Origin: Ephydatia muelleri
Taxonomy: Eukaryota; Porifera; Demospongiae; Spongillida; Spongillidae
Direction of reading: 5' to 3'
Length of the DNA: 64,000 nt
Assembly: GCA_013339895.1 (NCBI GenBank)
Contig: JABACO010000019.1
Coordinates: 650,688-714,687 of the forward strand
This document shows, one piece after another, positions 10,184 to 21,994 of this stretch (the stretch's first letter is position 1; the number at the start of each line of letters is the position of its first letter). Both the position numbers and the translations under genes were made by a program. Below the pieces are notes generated by a model. That model was not told the origin of the DNA. It made no database searches and saw only the letters and a list, made by a program, of their open reading frames with translations.

Positions 10184-11560
10184 ATGGGTGGTCGCGTTTC
10201 TCGGACAGACTTTGAGTGGGTTTACACCCAGCACCCTCATGTAGCACGGAGAAAGCTTATCTTAGGTGAGTGCGCATTGGGTGGGATACGAAGCATAGCG
10301 CGCATTGGGTGGGGTATGAAGCATAAGCGCGAAGAGTGTGGTGTGGTGTGTGAGCACGCAAGCTTTCGATTACTGGGCACTTAAGCTATTCCAGAGGTGC
10401 ACGTAGGGTTTAAGCTGAAAGGGTACGTTGAGCGTGGTAACTCTTAACACGAGCGCGGTCGCATTTTTGAGGGCATTTTATTTATTTATACTTTGTCGTT
10501 TTTTTTCTTTCAGAGAAACACCCAGAAATCAAACAGCTTATGGGACCGGACCCGCACTTCAAATACATCGTTTCAGCCATGGTCATCTTCAACATAGTTT
10601 CTTCGTACTACATAGGGAAGCTGCCACTGGTGTGGATCCTGGTTCTGGCCTACACCCTAGGCGGTGTCATCAACCATTCCCTCACCCTTGCCATTCACGA
10701 CATCTCTCACAACGTGGTATTTGGAAACTACTACCCGACGGCCAACAGACTATTTGGCATGTGGGCCAATCTTCCTATTGGTGTTCCCATGTCTATATCG
10801 TTCAAGAAGTACCACGTCGAGCACCACAGGTACCAGAGCACAGACTTTTACGACGTGGACCTCCCCACCAGGTTCGAAGGCGTCTTCTTCAGGAACATCC
10901 CCCTGAAGATACTCTGGATCTTTCTGCAGCCCTTTTTCTACAGCCTGCGTCCCTTCATCGTGCGGCCCAAGCCACCGACGACGCTCGAGTTGCTAAATGT
11001 CGCCGTCCAGGTGGTGTTTGACACCCTCGTCGTCTACTTCTTTCGGATGGTGGTCCCTCTTCTACCTCATCGCCGGGACTCTCCTGGCAATGGGACTCCA
11101 CCCCATGTCTGCTCACTTCATTGCCGAGCACTACATGTACGCAAAGGGCTACGAGACCTACTCGTACTACGGAGTGTGGAACCTCCTGACCTTCAACGTG
11201 GGGTACCACATGGAACACCATGACTTCCCCTACATTCCCGGATCGAGGTTGCCGGAAGTGAAGCGCATCGCAGCAGAGTTCTACGATGTTCTTCCTCACC
11301 ACACCTCCTGGCTGAAGGTCCTGTGGGACTTTGTGTTCGACAAGGAGATGGGGCCATTCGCCAGGGTCAAGAGGAACTACGATGATGTGTTTGGCGAGAA
11401 CAGCAAGTGCAATCCTTACCTCCACGCTGACAACACCATGGTGCCCATCTTGGGAAAACCAGAGGGATTGGACAGAAAGTGTGCCTTGGATGGCCAGACG
11501 GACAGTGTTGAAAACAAAGCCTCCACAGAGAACGAGACTGATCATGAGAAGGCAGACTAG
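10184..11560 (+). CDS. DEGS1: Sphingolipid delta-4 desaturase (dihydroceramide desaturase)
   Basis: Introduces the 4,5-trans double bond of dihydroceramide to make ceramide, in the ER membrane, using two irons held by histidine boxes. Exon 1 (10184-10265) begins [15 protein letters not shown], nearly identical to animal DEGS1 and including the N-myristoylation glycine at position 2. Exon 2 (10514-11560) holds box 1 HDISH (residues 89-93), box 2 HVEHH (128-132) and box 3 HMEHH near 11205, with four hydrophobic segments. GT at 10266 and AG at 10512-10513 fit. One fault: at about 11041-11046 the frame slips by one base, between VVYFF and [10 protein letters not shown]; homology resumes at once, so an assembly indel is more likely than decay. 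The C-terminal tail after the conserved core is a short acidic extension. Divergent to the F-box gene, convergent with ISCA2. Confidence 0.93.
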
Positions 11561-11897
11561 AGACTAGATGCTGAAATTAGTGTGGAAATGGTACCTTTTT
11601 AAAAAAAAAAACTTCACACCATTAAGAAAAGGGTACAACACTGTCATATTATGATCTATCAAATGCTTTGTATTGTGCTCCGATGTCAATAAGAAATAAC
11701 ATTTATTATGTCCGTTATTTGTATGTGATGTGCAGTATGGTCTATGACGGGTCACGTGAACAACAAACACTAACAGTCAATAGGAGCCTGACTTGGCAGG
11801 TGACGGACATGACATGAGCAAAGGTGGAGCAAGTGTTGGATTGTGAGGTGGTGTCTAGTTCTGTAGGGGGAGGGACAGTGGGACGCCCCACCCCCTT
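11561..11897. other. Intergenic spacer between convergent genes
   Basis: 337 bp separating the stop codons of DEGS1 (+) and ISCA2 (-). It must hold both 3' UTRs. I see only A/T-rich patches ('aataagaaataac' near 11688) that could serve polyadenylation, and no gene. Confidence 0.6.
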
Positions 11898-12389
11898 CTA
11901 CTTGAGAGCAAAAGAAGCCCCACAGGAGCAGCCGTGCTCGGCATTTGGATTTCCAACTATACGGAACGAAGAACGTATCAGCTCCTTATGGAAGTCAATC
12001 GTACTTCCCTTGAGTAGGTCCAGCGAGAGCTGGTCGATGACCACCTTTGCTCCATCCCTGTCAAAGACCCTACCAGAGCAGGTAAACAAACAAAAAAAAA
12101 AAAACAGTACAGATATCAGCCTTAACCGTCCTCCATTTCGACGTACCTGTCACCTGTGTTCACGGTTGACTCCAGGTTGAATTTGTACTGGAAGCCTGAA
12201 CATCCTCCCCCCTCGACGAGTATGCGCAGCATATGTTTGCTGTCGTCTTTGGTGATCTCGCGCAGACGCTTTTCATAAACGTGAAAAATAGGTGCGCGTC
12301 AATATGCTTAGTGTACGTGTACACGTGTGTGTAAGCGAGTGGTGCATATGGCGTGTTTGTGTATGCTTGTACGATTATGTGCGTTGGGC

Positions 12390-12472
<83 letters not shown>

Positions 12473-12752
12473 TGTGTGTGAGTGTGTGTGATATTCTTGG
12501 GGTATTATAAGTCGAATATGACTTATACTGTATACATGCGGCTGTAGAATGTGGACTAGGCCTATGAAATACCAACAGTTAGTCATAGCCTACCTGTGCG
12601 CAGCTGTCCGATATATGAATCCCGGGCAACTCAGAATGCGTAGGCAAGTCTTCAGCAGCAACAAATCCCCTCCCACGTGCGAACAGCGCCCATAGGGGCC
12701 TCGAGCGGAACTGCAGTCCACCCAAACTCCACAAGCGAAATGCAGAATTCAT
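11898..12752 (-). CDS. ISCA2: Iron-sulfur cluster assembly 2, mitochondrial
   Basis: A-type carrier that with ISCA1 and IBA57 matures [4Fe-4S] proteins in the mitochondrial matrix. Three exons join in phase: 12752-12594, 12268-12147 and 12069-11898, giving 150 residues, close to human ISCA2. Exon 1 encodes a basic, Ser/Leu/Phe-rich, acid-free leader (MNSAFRLWSLGGLQFRSRPL) typical of a mitochondrial targeting peptide. Conserved segments follow: ISDSCAQRLREI, VEGGGCSGFQYKF (C76), DFHKELIRSSF and the C-terminal GCSCGASFALK (C141, C143). These three cysteines bind the cluster in this family. Only one frame is open and no breaks are seen. The first intron holds a long (TG)n. Its ATG lies 56 bp from that of the endoglycoceramidase on the other strand. 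Confidence 0.93.
12391..12467. repeat. (TG)n microsatellite in ISCA2 intron 1
   Basis: About 38 uninterrupted TG units on the plus strand, followed by TG-rich drift to about 12490. It is inside the first ISCA2 intron and likely length-polymorphic. Confidence 0.95.
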
Positions 12753-12808
12753 ATAACAGTATTAAAATTACTTTCGTATCACGTGATCGCTCAATTTCAC
12801 TAAATTCT
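12753..12808. promoter_or_regulatory. Very short divergent start-to-start interval, ISCA2 / endoglycoceramidase
   Basis: Only 56 bp separate the two initiator ATGs. Either the two transcripts overlap at their 5' ends or one start codon lies further into the gene than modelled. The interval is A/T-rich, with a 'cacgtgatc' E-box-like element near 12780, and has no clear TATA box. Confidence 0.45.
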
Positions 12809-15800
12809 ATGGCCACGCCAGCACTCAGTTTGCATTTGCTGGCTGCGATTGCAGTCGTAACACCCAACGTTTTTGCCACTGCAGCTGCGGCTTCTGACGG
12901 TGTGGCATGCCTGCACGTTAACACCGCTACGAACCGCATCGTGGACTCTTTCGGCAGGGAAAGGTACTTCCACGGTGTGAATGTAGTCATGAAGGGTCCC
13001 CCCTGGCTCCCAGCCACGGATAAGTTTGATCCCATTATGTCGTTCGTGGAAGAGGACATGCAGCTTTTGCAAGACCTCGGGCTTAACGCTATCAGGTAGT
13101 ATGCGAGCACACACAGCAATCGATCATGCAGTGTCTGTATTGATCGCACGTGCATCGCTGCTGCAGGCTCGGGTTGATGTGGCCTGGTGCGGAACCGCAG
13201 CGCGGGATTTTCAATCAAACCTACTTTGACGCCTCCGTGGCTCTCGTTAATAAGTACGTTCGAACCCCTCCCCCCTCCTCCTCCCCTCTCCCTCCCCCCT
13301 CCTCCCCTCTCCCTCCCCCTCCTCCTCCCCTCTCCCTCCCCCTCCTCCTCACCTCTCCCTCCCCCCTCCTCCTCACCTTTCCCTCCCCTCCCTCCTCACA
13401 GCATGTCAGACTAGTGCTCAGGTATTGCAGCTCTGGAATCGCTAATCAAATTAAATACTAAAACTCAATGTGGTGTTTGTAATGGTCAGCTTTCTGTCAA
13501 GCTGTGACAATACTGTTGCATCCAATGACAAATTTGTACATGATTCACAGAGAGTTTACGCAAATTCTCGACTGATGTTATTGTATTTGTCATGGCTAAT
13601 GGCGCTTCCCCTCTTTACAGAGCAGGACAATATGGGATATACTCACTGCTAGACATGCATCAGGACTGTCTATCAGAGAAGTTCTGTGGAGAAGGTGTTC
13701 CTGACTGGGCAGTGAACACAGGAAGTAAGCACTTTTTGATTCATGGGGGGGCAGGTAACCCTCTAGAGATGATGTCACTATGCAGGTGCCAAGCCCTTCC
13801 CACTCCCGCGAGGTCCCCCATTTAGCAATGACCCCAGCACAGGGTACCCATATCCTGAGGTGGGCATGGCCTAATTAATTCATGTTTACATTTGGTTGAA
13901 ATTGGATTAAATAAAAAAACAGGACTGTGCAAAATACTCATGGTCAGACTACCAGGTGACTCAGGCAGGAAGTGCGGCTTACCAGGCCCTGTACAACAAT
14001 ACTGATGGTAGGACTGGGCACCACCCCCAGCTCCTCCTCCCCTTCATTCTATTCCACGCCCTGCAGGGCTGCGTGATAGTTGGGCCACATTCTGGGCACA
14101 CGCAGCACAACAGTTTGCCGACAATCCTTTTATCCTTGGCTACGAGCTCATCAATGAACCGTTTGCAGGTAAAGCAAGGGGAGGCATGGTCATGTCATCA
14201 ATGATGTCCAGTACTTATGTATTATTAATTTATTATATATATTTTTAAAACAATAGACAACTTAACGATCTGATTGTTTTGTACTCAGGATGTGACGTCA
14301 CATAGTTTAGCACTTGTTCATTACAAGTTAAAAGGAAAGTGAAATATGTTAGGTAATATGTGACAGCAGACTTACATGACGTCACATCCAGAGTACAAAA
14401 TAAATAAATCAGGTTCTGAGGTTTGATGTGTCCTGTGCTTCACCATAGGGTACTGGTATGACAATCCTGACCTTCTGGTGCCAACTGTTGCTGATAAGGT
14501 CAACTTAGCTCCCGCATATGAAGTGGTAAGAGAGGTTGGCGAGGGGGATATATATGGGGCTAGCATTTCATGGTGGTGCCTTTTACATTTAGCTCAATGC
14601 GGCCATCAGGGAAGTGGATGACTGTCACAAGTAAGGAAGCCTGGGGAGGAGGGAGAAGGTAGAGTGGGGGGAGGGGGGGGGGGGTAACACTGCTAGCTTT
14701 ACGTTCAGTTTCGAATGACACTCTTCTGACCATTACTGGTACTGCCTTAATATTTTTGTAAATTATACCATGACACCACCTTAACTACATATTAACCACC
14801 TCTATCTACATACTAACTGGCATACTAACCACCGCTAACTACATACTAACCACCGCTAACTACATACTAACCACCACTAACTACATACTAACCACCGCTA
14901 ACTACATACTAGCCACCTCTAACTACATACTAACCACCGCTAACTACATACTAACCACCGCTAACTACATACTAGCCACCTCTAACTACATACTAACCAC
15001 CACTAACTACATACTAACCACCTCTAACTACAAACTAACTATTTCTAACTACATACTAACCACCTCTAACTACACACTAACCACCTCTAATGGCATCCTA
15101 ACCACCTCTAACTACATACTAACCACCTCTAATGGCATCCTAACCACCTCTAACTACATACTAACCACCACTAACTACATACTAACCACCACTAACTACA
15201 TACTAACCACCTCTAACTGCAAACTAACCACCTCTAATGGCATCCTAACCACCTCTAACTACATACTAAACACCTATAACAGCATACTAACCACCTCTAA
15301 CTACATACTAACCACCTCTAACTACATACAATCATTCCACACTGTAACTAAAAAAAAAAAAAGACTGTTTTTTTTTAACCCTGTGACCACCTAACCCTCC
15401 CCCTGCAGTGTGTTCTTTGAGAGTGTTACATGGGATGAGTTGAACGTGGGCTTTGAGCAGGTCCCTGGAGGCCCTGACTATGCCAACAGAAGTGTACTCT
15501 CCTACCACTTCTACATACCACCATGTGTACGAGCAATGTCACCTGAAGTGATGGTTCCCAGCATTTGTACACTTTTTGGTTTCAGGTTTCTCAAGAGCTT
15601 TCATTTTCAATGCGCAATGAGGACATTGAGAGACTTCATTGTGCCGGTAGGTAGTGCCCAGGCAGGTACCTCTCCCCTTGACCCTGCAATATGTAGGGTT
15701 TCTCACGGAGTTTGACATTTCTTACCGTGATGGAAATCAGGATCAGATCATTGAGACCATGGATGTAGCCGACCAATATCTCCAGGTCAGATCTAATGCA

Positions 15801-16638
15801 ACCTCATTCTCATCCGTCATCCCCATCCCCACTTCACCCCTTATTCTGTGACCACACCCACCAACCCAACCCTCCCCTCAAATGTCTTCCACTCTCTTCT
15901 CTATAGTCCTGGCTTGGTTGGGAGTACAAACCATTTGACCCAATAACTGTAAGTGTGCCATTAGGTGGGAATTCTGTTGAGGAGTTGCCATCTATGTCCT
16001 TCCACATCACCTCCCCTTTCCACACACACATACACTCACACACCTTTCTCCTTATCACGCCCACGTCCACCATTATCTTGCACACCATTGGTCCTTCCAC
16101 ACCACACACCACACACTGCTTCACACCCATCATAGGGTGCAGACAGCAGTATATGGTACTCCAATGGGACCCTAGATATGAGTGCCATTGATGTAAGGTT
16201 CCCCCAACCTGCAAGCTGGAGATGTTATTTTAACTCTTTGCACTCCAGATCCTGAGCAGGACCTATGCTATGGCAGTGGCCGGAGTGACCACTTCGATGA
16301 CTTACAGTGCAAGTTCGAAGAACTTTGATCTCATCTACAGAACCTCATCCCTGTGCACATCCGCCGTCACGCAGGTCTGGGTACCTGGCATTTTTTGTAC
16401 CACTACAGATCCAAGTTGAACCTTTCTCTTCTCATCCCCCTCCATCGCTCCCGCGCCCCTCCTGCTACAGGTGTACTTAAATGAGGATGTGCACTATAGC
16501 AGTGGTTATGACATCATAGCCACACCCATGGACAGCCTCACGTGGTGGTCTCCAAGCAAGAACCTCGTTGAGGTCATCCACAACCCCAGCCTGCCTGATG
16601 GAACAGAAATTCACGTCCAAATTCTGCGCAACCTCTAA
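12809..16638 (+). CDS. Secreted endoglycoceramidase-type glycoside hydrolase (GH5)
   Basis: Cleaves the bond between the oligosaccharide and ceramide of glycosphingolipids in this family. Fifteen exons join in phase to 504 residues: 12809-13095, 13167-13253, 13621-13724, 13786-13859, 13923-14007, 14067-14168, 14449-14525, 14593-14630, 15409-15526, 15586-15646, 15697-15785, 15907-15948, 16136-16192, 16249-16374, 16471-16638. A signal peptide covers about residues 1-28. GH5 landmarks in order: YFHGVNVV (~53-60), LLDMHQD (134-140), ELINEP with acid/base Glu243, SYHFY (316-320) and FLTEFD with nucleophile Glu349, then a C-terminal beta-sandwich-like part. No frame break was found. Introns are short except intron 8, which carries a minisatellite. 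Related decayed copies lie on the minus strand at 26190-31472 and beyond. Confidence 0.92.
14785..15335. repeat. Minisatellite in endoglycoceramidase intron 8
   Basis: About 26 tandem units of 20-21 bp of the form 'ctaactacatactaaccacc', with CTCT, CGCT and CACT variants and an occasional 'aatggcatcc' sub-variant in the second half. It lies between exons 14593-14630 and 15409-15526. The strand is nearly free of G. Confidence 0.9.
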
Positions 16639-16666
16639 ATTTCTTCTTGTTTCTCACTCACTCACT

Positions 16667-16718
<52 letters not shown>

Positions 16719-16950
16719 TGCATAATAAATTACGTGACCGTACTTATACTTGCTCTTCAAGATTATTCCACTATGGCACTAGCAGCACTACGTCACTACA
16801 AAGCACAGCATGCGTGTGTGTTCAGCATACATGACGTAATCTAGGTACATGCAGGCGGCATGTTTTGTCCTCCAGTTGGTTGGTTGTATTGTGACCGGGG
16901 GTAGCATTGGTTGTAGTCCTTCCTGCATAGCCCGTTAGATACCCTCGTGG

Positions 16951-17326
16951 CTAGTGATGTTCACGTGGAGTCCATGGTACCGGTGAAAGTGGTACCATCG
17001 ATCGAGGATATTGAAAAGTTGCCGGGATCAGCAGCTCAGGCGGCGGGCGTTTGCAGCCGCACGTTATATAGCAGCATTCCAAGCGCACAGTATGACCTTC
17101 AGACGGTGGCAATGTAGATTTGGAGATGACGTCCTGAGCAGTAGCAATACGGGGAGTTATGGCAGCAGAACTGAGAACCTCCCTGAACCTGGCAGTACGG
17201 AAAGCCGAGCAACCTCGGCAAAAAAAAAAAGAAACAACACGTGACAAAGATCATTATCAGAAGAAAATAAACAAAACCAAAAACGCCAAATGCAATAAAG
17301 CCAGCTTCCGGAAAGCCAGGATCCAC
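16951..17326 (-). pseudogene. Decayed copy of a small single-pass membrane protein gene
   Basis: Paralogue of the plus-strand gene at 25245-25717. One frame carries a hydrophobic stretch (FGFVYFLLIMIFVTCCFFFFL) and the next carries SSAAITPRIATAQDV and CGCKRPPPELLIP, which align with the other copy; the join needs a frame change near 17225, beside an A10 run. Function unknown. Bases 16639-16950, between the end of the endoglycoceramidase and here, hold (CA)n/(TA)n at 16668-16717 and no gene. Confidence 0.5.
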
Positions 17327-18108
17327 ACTATATCCATCACTTGGAGAAGGAAAAGAATCGTAACCTGCAGTGGCTGCAACAATGCAGCTAAGTAATTAAA
17401 GGAATTTACACATGGGAAATGTGATGACACTAATAATCTCCAGCATGACCTGGATGCCTCAAGGGGACTACGGAGCAAAATGATGCAAATAGCATCTAAC
17501 ATGTGATGCGAGGGCGGCCTAACGGCAGGTACAACCGTATGCATGCAGTTAGTGTACGAAACTCACATAGGTTTAATTTATTACCAGAAGGAACCATAAA
17601 TCGTAACTCTTTGCATGGAAATGCCCCCCCCCCACCCCCCCCCCCCCCGCTATGAATAGGGTGATCTTAGGGCGGGGCCGACGCCCGAAGGCGCCAACTT
17701 TTCACCCCGAGTCGTGCATTGCTCAATGAAACATCGGTTGGCACTAGCGCCTTCGCCATACTCTATGAAAGCTCCCTAGCTGTACTAAGCCTCAGGTGCA
17801 GTATAAGTGTGCTCCTTGTCATACGTTTAATGTACTTCAAATGATCTATACGTATCACTATGTTCATACCATCGTACAGCTTCAACTCGTAGCACTATTC
17901 ACATGTATGAAAACTCAAGGTGACAGCGACAAGACACATACAGCCGCCTAACCCCATTCAACGTGGAAGGGATAGATCAGCGTAAGTTGATCAGGTCAGG
18001 CGCTTCATGCATGGAGCCTCAGGAGGCTGGGGCAATGCAGGGGACTGACATGGTCGTTGGCCTTGATATAATTAAATGCATAGTACATACATGCGATAGG
18101 GACTCACT
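17327..18108. other. No gene seen
   Basis: A/T-rich sequence with a broken C run (17627-17649). No convincing coding stretch, tRNA or element end is visible on either strand. Confidence 0.5.
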
Positions 18109-18195
18109 TAGTCTCGTACCCAGACCCCTATTCCCGCAGCTGCGGACGGATTACATCACCGCAGCTGTGGGAATAAGGGTCTGGGTACGAGACTA
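18109..18195. mobile_element. Hairpin MITE with TAGTCTCG ends and 9-bp target duplication
   Basis: An 87-bp near-perfect palindrome: the 37-bp left arm starting TAGTCTCGTACCCAG is the inverse of the right arm, around a 13-bp loop. It is flanked by the direct repeat GGACTCACT (18100-18108 and 18196-18204). Nine-bp duplications are typical of Mutator-like (MULE) elements. A second element with the same TAGTCTCG terminus lies at 31103-31280. Confidence 0.85.
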
Positions 18196-18204
18196 GGACT
18201 CACT

Positions 18205-21172
18205 GGCGTAAACGTTGTCAAAAGAGCGAGAAGGGGCAGTAGGTAATAAATAATCTTAATTCATTCTCAACTTGGACGCGACTGACCGTTGTTCTTAGTC
18301 TTACAAACAAGCTAGTGCTAAATGATAAGTACTTCTGAACGCAAAGACGATCTCTACTGCCTAAATTTATATACAAGAACAATCTTTCACAACTTACTCG
18401 CTCTCCAGCGCCCACTGTAACTATCGCGTCTAAGCCGAATGTTCGATCCGCTCGGTCACCATTTTGCAACATTAGCGATCAAAATCCATCAGTCAACGGT
18501 AAAACAGCCCTTCTTTCCAATAGAAGCAGCTTTCTCAGTACAAAAGCCCCCTCCAATTTTAAAGGACGATGCCTAAAAATAGAAAAACTCACACATGAGA
18601 AAATTCAAATCAATTATCGCTGGTTACGTTGCTTCCTCTCTAGCGCTCCACACACCGAACCTTTCGAGCCAACCTCTGTGGGCGAGGCCATGGCTCTGCC
18701 GCACTGCTCCTTGCTAATCTACTGTGCCAGAAAGGAGCTGAAGGCATACACACACATATGTAATGTCTCACCTCTGGAATAAATGTATATATAGGAGAGA
18801 ATCGCTTCAAAGTTAGTCTGGACCAAACTTAATACGATATTGATGTCGTGGAGTGCGTGGAATTTGGGAGATGATAAGCGGTGTGAATTAATTAAGGCAT
18901 GCACGCACGATCGCGAATAACTGACTGAAGTCACACGAATAGCGGAGTGAAGTCAAACGAATACTTTACACCAATACAAGCGCTCCCTCGGTGGAGTGAA
19001 ATCACCCCAATGATAAAATTTCGTGTGACTGTCAATCGGTTGTCTTAGGATGCAGTACTGAAGTATAGTTTTAAGCAACTAAGTCCCCTTTAAATAATAA
19101 CACATGGATGCTGAACCTAATCTACCCTACAATCGTGTCAAAGGCGAAAAGCATCAGGAATTTCTTACGACGTTTTTGCTTCATTGCCAATAGGAAGCGA
19201 AAAATTCCTCTGCTATTGTTTGCTCCCTCGAATATTTAAATCTGTCTTCTCCCATAGTGCTGCGATAGACTTTTTTAATAAATATCAAAGAGAAATTAGC
19301 TCTTTCCACTCCAATTGATGTTACACAGGTCAATAGCAGTAGCTTAACCGATTAACGCCGGAATATTTTTTGTTTAACTAAAGTAGAATTGTCCAAAATC
19401 AGGCAGCAGAGGAATGTTAGGTAGCAGGAAAGGGGGTTTCAACTATATTAAATGAAGCCGTGAACTTGAATAACTTCTAATTGGTGTAATGTTTCAAAGG
19501 GTCTGGAAGAATTCTTTGGTAACATGGTAGGGGTGCATTTCTGTCTGCTATGTTGTGACAAGAGAGTTCGGTTTAATAGGGGAATTAGTTTTCCAAAGCG
19601 CAATCTCTTGATGAAATGCTTATGGAAAAAGCAGATCATCACTATAAAACTTTCTGGCAATGTTGCCAAATTAGGGTCTGTAAGGCATACAAGAGCGGAC
19701 TCTGCTTTCTTTGCTACAAAATGAATTTTGTAAAGTGTCGCTCGTATGATTAATGATTCATTGGCACATACACTTTTTGCTCGCCGCAAACACTTCAGCA
19801 ATAGTCTTAGCCATGGGATCCGGATGACGGCGGACTCCGCAGATCTACTACTTTCCTGACGGCAATTGAAATTCGCAATGTACGAACTGGATGCTCAAAA
19901 GCACAATAGAAAAAGGGCCGCGTGTCAGGGGTGATATATAACAGGTCTAGGCCTGCACGAGCTACGACAGTGCGTCGCTGATGACATGTAATTAAATTCA
20001 TTACAATGGAAAGGAGAGGCGTATCCTTATTAGTTAGGGGGGGGCATAGGCCGGGTTTGCCCCCCCCTGTATCCGCCACTGGGTTTTGGAGTTTGGCAGG
20101 GGGTGGATGAGAGTTCCCGTCGCGCGACGTGAGACGCCTGTCTCCATCGGCTGCCACACTCTTCTCGGAATACGGCCCGCTTGTTGGCGTAATGGCTACT
20201 TGCTGCGCTTGGGTAAGGAAGCGTAGGTTTTTGCCTCTAATATATACTCGGATTGCGGACAGGATGCCAGAGCGGTGATACGATTAGTTGGAATCGGGCT
20301 GATTGATAAGACTACCTTGCATGCATGATCTGCCTAAATGGTGTTCCGTAAAGCCCACAACGCGGCACTATTTTTTTTGCATGTTTATAACTGCAACGCC
20401 GAGACGATTGTTTTTCCCTTGAGAGCGCGTAAACAATGCACAGGTACATCCACAGCTGGGCGTGGCTCGACCGTAAATAACGAGCTGCGGTATAAAAGGC
20501 GCAGACGGCCGGCCGGAACTGGCCAATTAAAACGGGCAAAGATGGCGACTTTAAGAACGAGCGTTAACTTGAGTAGCTTTAAGACCCTTGTTTCCATTAC
20601 TTGTACATACCTTTTTACCCATAAAATACACTATCTGTCTCCTGAAAGGTCGATCGTCCTTTTTATTTTGAGTCAAAACGCTTTTTTTTTCCATTGGACT
20701 GTGAAAGCAATACACTCGTTGCAAGCTAACTGACAAAATAGGCGTGCATCGTGCATGGTATAAATAGAGTGTTCTTCACAACAGTCTCTCTCTCAGTTCG
20801 TCACGTGAGTGCACAGCCAAAATCGTCGTCTACATGTAGATGTATATATCGAAGGAGTAAAGTTAAAAAATGCTACCTACCCACGTGTTGCTTGACCTGT
20901 TTAGATGGCTCAGTAAGAAAATCAATATTTTTTGGAGGATATTAATACCCGAAAATTGCTCTGAAGTAGCGTCTACGGGTAGATGATTTTGAATGATTAC
21001 GTCTACGTGTAGCTGGTCCGTCGATTTAACATTACAGAATGAGAGTGATTCTGTGTTTATTGTCACCAGCTGTGATGGTTGTGCCCAGCGCTGCAACTGA
21101 CCAGTTAAGCGTTTTCAAAGATCAAAACAGTAGGTGTGGTACACGAATGAACAGCCATCTTGCAATGGGTGA
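18205..21172. other. No gene seen; one probable transposon end
   Basis: About 3 kb of A/T-rich sequence without a convincing exon. Near 20044-20085 the minus strand reads CAGTGGCGGATACAGGGG, a terminus style common in hAT-like elements, but I could not find its partner. Two TATA-like boxes (near 20493 and 20758) have no gene attached. Confidence 0.45.
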
Positions 21173-21180
21173 GTGGCACC

Positions 21181-21994
21181 CAGGGTTGCCGAAGGCCAGC
21201 CCGGCCTGTCAGGTCGACCTTTCAGGCCAGACCTTCAGTCCAGACCCCGGCCTGAAAGGTCGGGACACATCCCTTATATGCATGCAATTAGATTGATATT
21301 GTTAAGACAAACAAATTACATGATTATACAATTAGACACGCGATTATTCATGCATTGCGCAGAAGTGGATACGCAACTAAATTTAATTGTTCAGCACCCA
21401 TGCATTGTACTTCAGCATTACGCATGCCTCCAGTCGCTGAGGGAGAAGATTCCAACTTTGACGTTGTTGAATAAGCTTGGCTCAAAGAAAAATACCCGCT
21501 CAGATGGTGCAGATGAGGCAGGGCACTTTCTCGCAAGCTTGAACTCTCTTTAACAAAGGGCTTGTGGCAGTAGTCACACCAAGCTTTATCAGCACCCCTT
21601 CATATCCACTCTTTTCCTTTGTTTCGTGAAACTTGTGCACTTTAATTGAAATAATGTGACCACACTATGGAGGATTGCTTGCGACGTTGCGGGTACCTTA
21701 GAAGCTCATCAGTGTTCAACTACAGAGGTCTGGGTTTAAAGGAGACGCAATGGAAGCACTTACAGAGGAGCTGCAGCAAGCACCTGATGCTGTATTCATA
21801 GCGAATTTGCGCGGTTAACGATGGAATAAGTTAAACGTAACCTCCTCAATAATTGTAGCTAAATGAATGAATAATTGTAACTTAAAACTAATAATTGTAG
21901 TTATCCGCCTGGCAGGTCGACCTTTCAGGCTACAGGCCGGAGCCTGGCCTGACCTTCAGGTCACAGGCCGGAGCCTGGCCTGACTTTCGCCCTG
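21181..21994. mobile_element. Non-autonomous hAT-type element
   Basis: Begins CAGGGTTGCCGAAGGCC and ends with the inverted form (CGCCCTG), flanked by the 8-bp direct repeat GTGGCACC (21173-21180 and 21995-22002). CAGGG termini with 8-bp duplications are hAT hallmarks. Subterminal zones are crowded with copies of 'aggcctgacag/ggcctg'-type motifs. The 814 bp encode no transposase. Confidence 0.75.

Noticed and set aside
12308..12586. Val/Cys- and His/Thr-repeat open frames
   Set aside because: They are the translation of the (TG)n microsatellite inside ISCA2 intron 1.
20490..20770. Promoter-like TATA boxes (tataaaagg; tataaataga)
   Set aside because: No open reading frame, exon or RNA gene follows on either strand.
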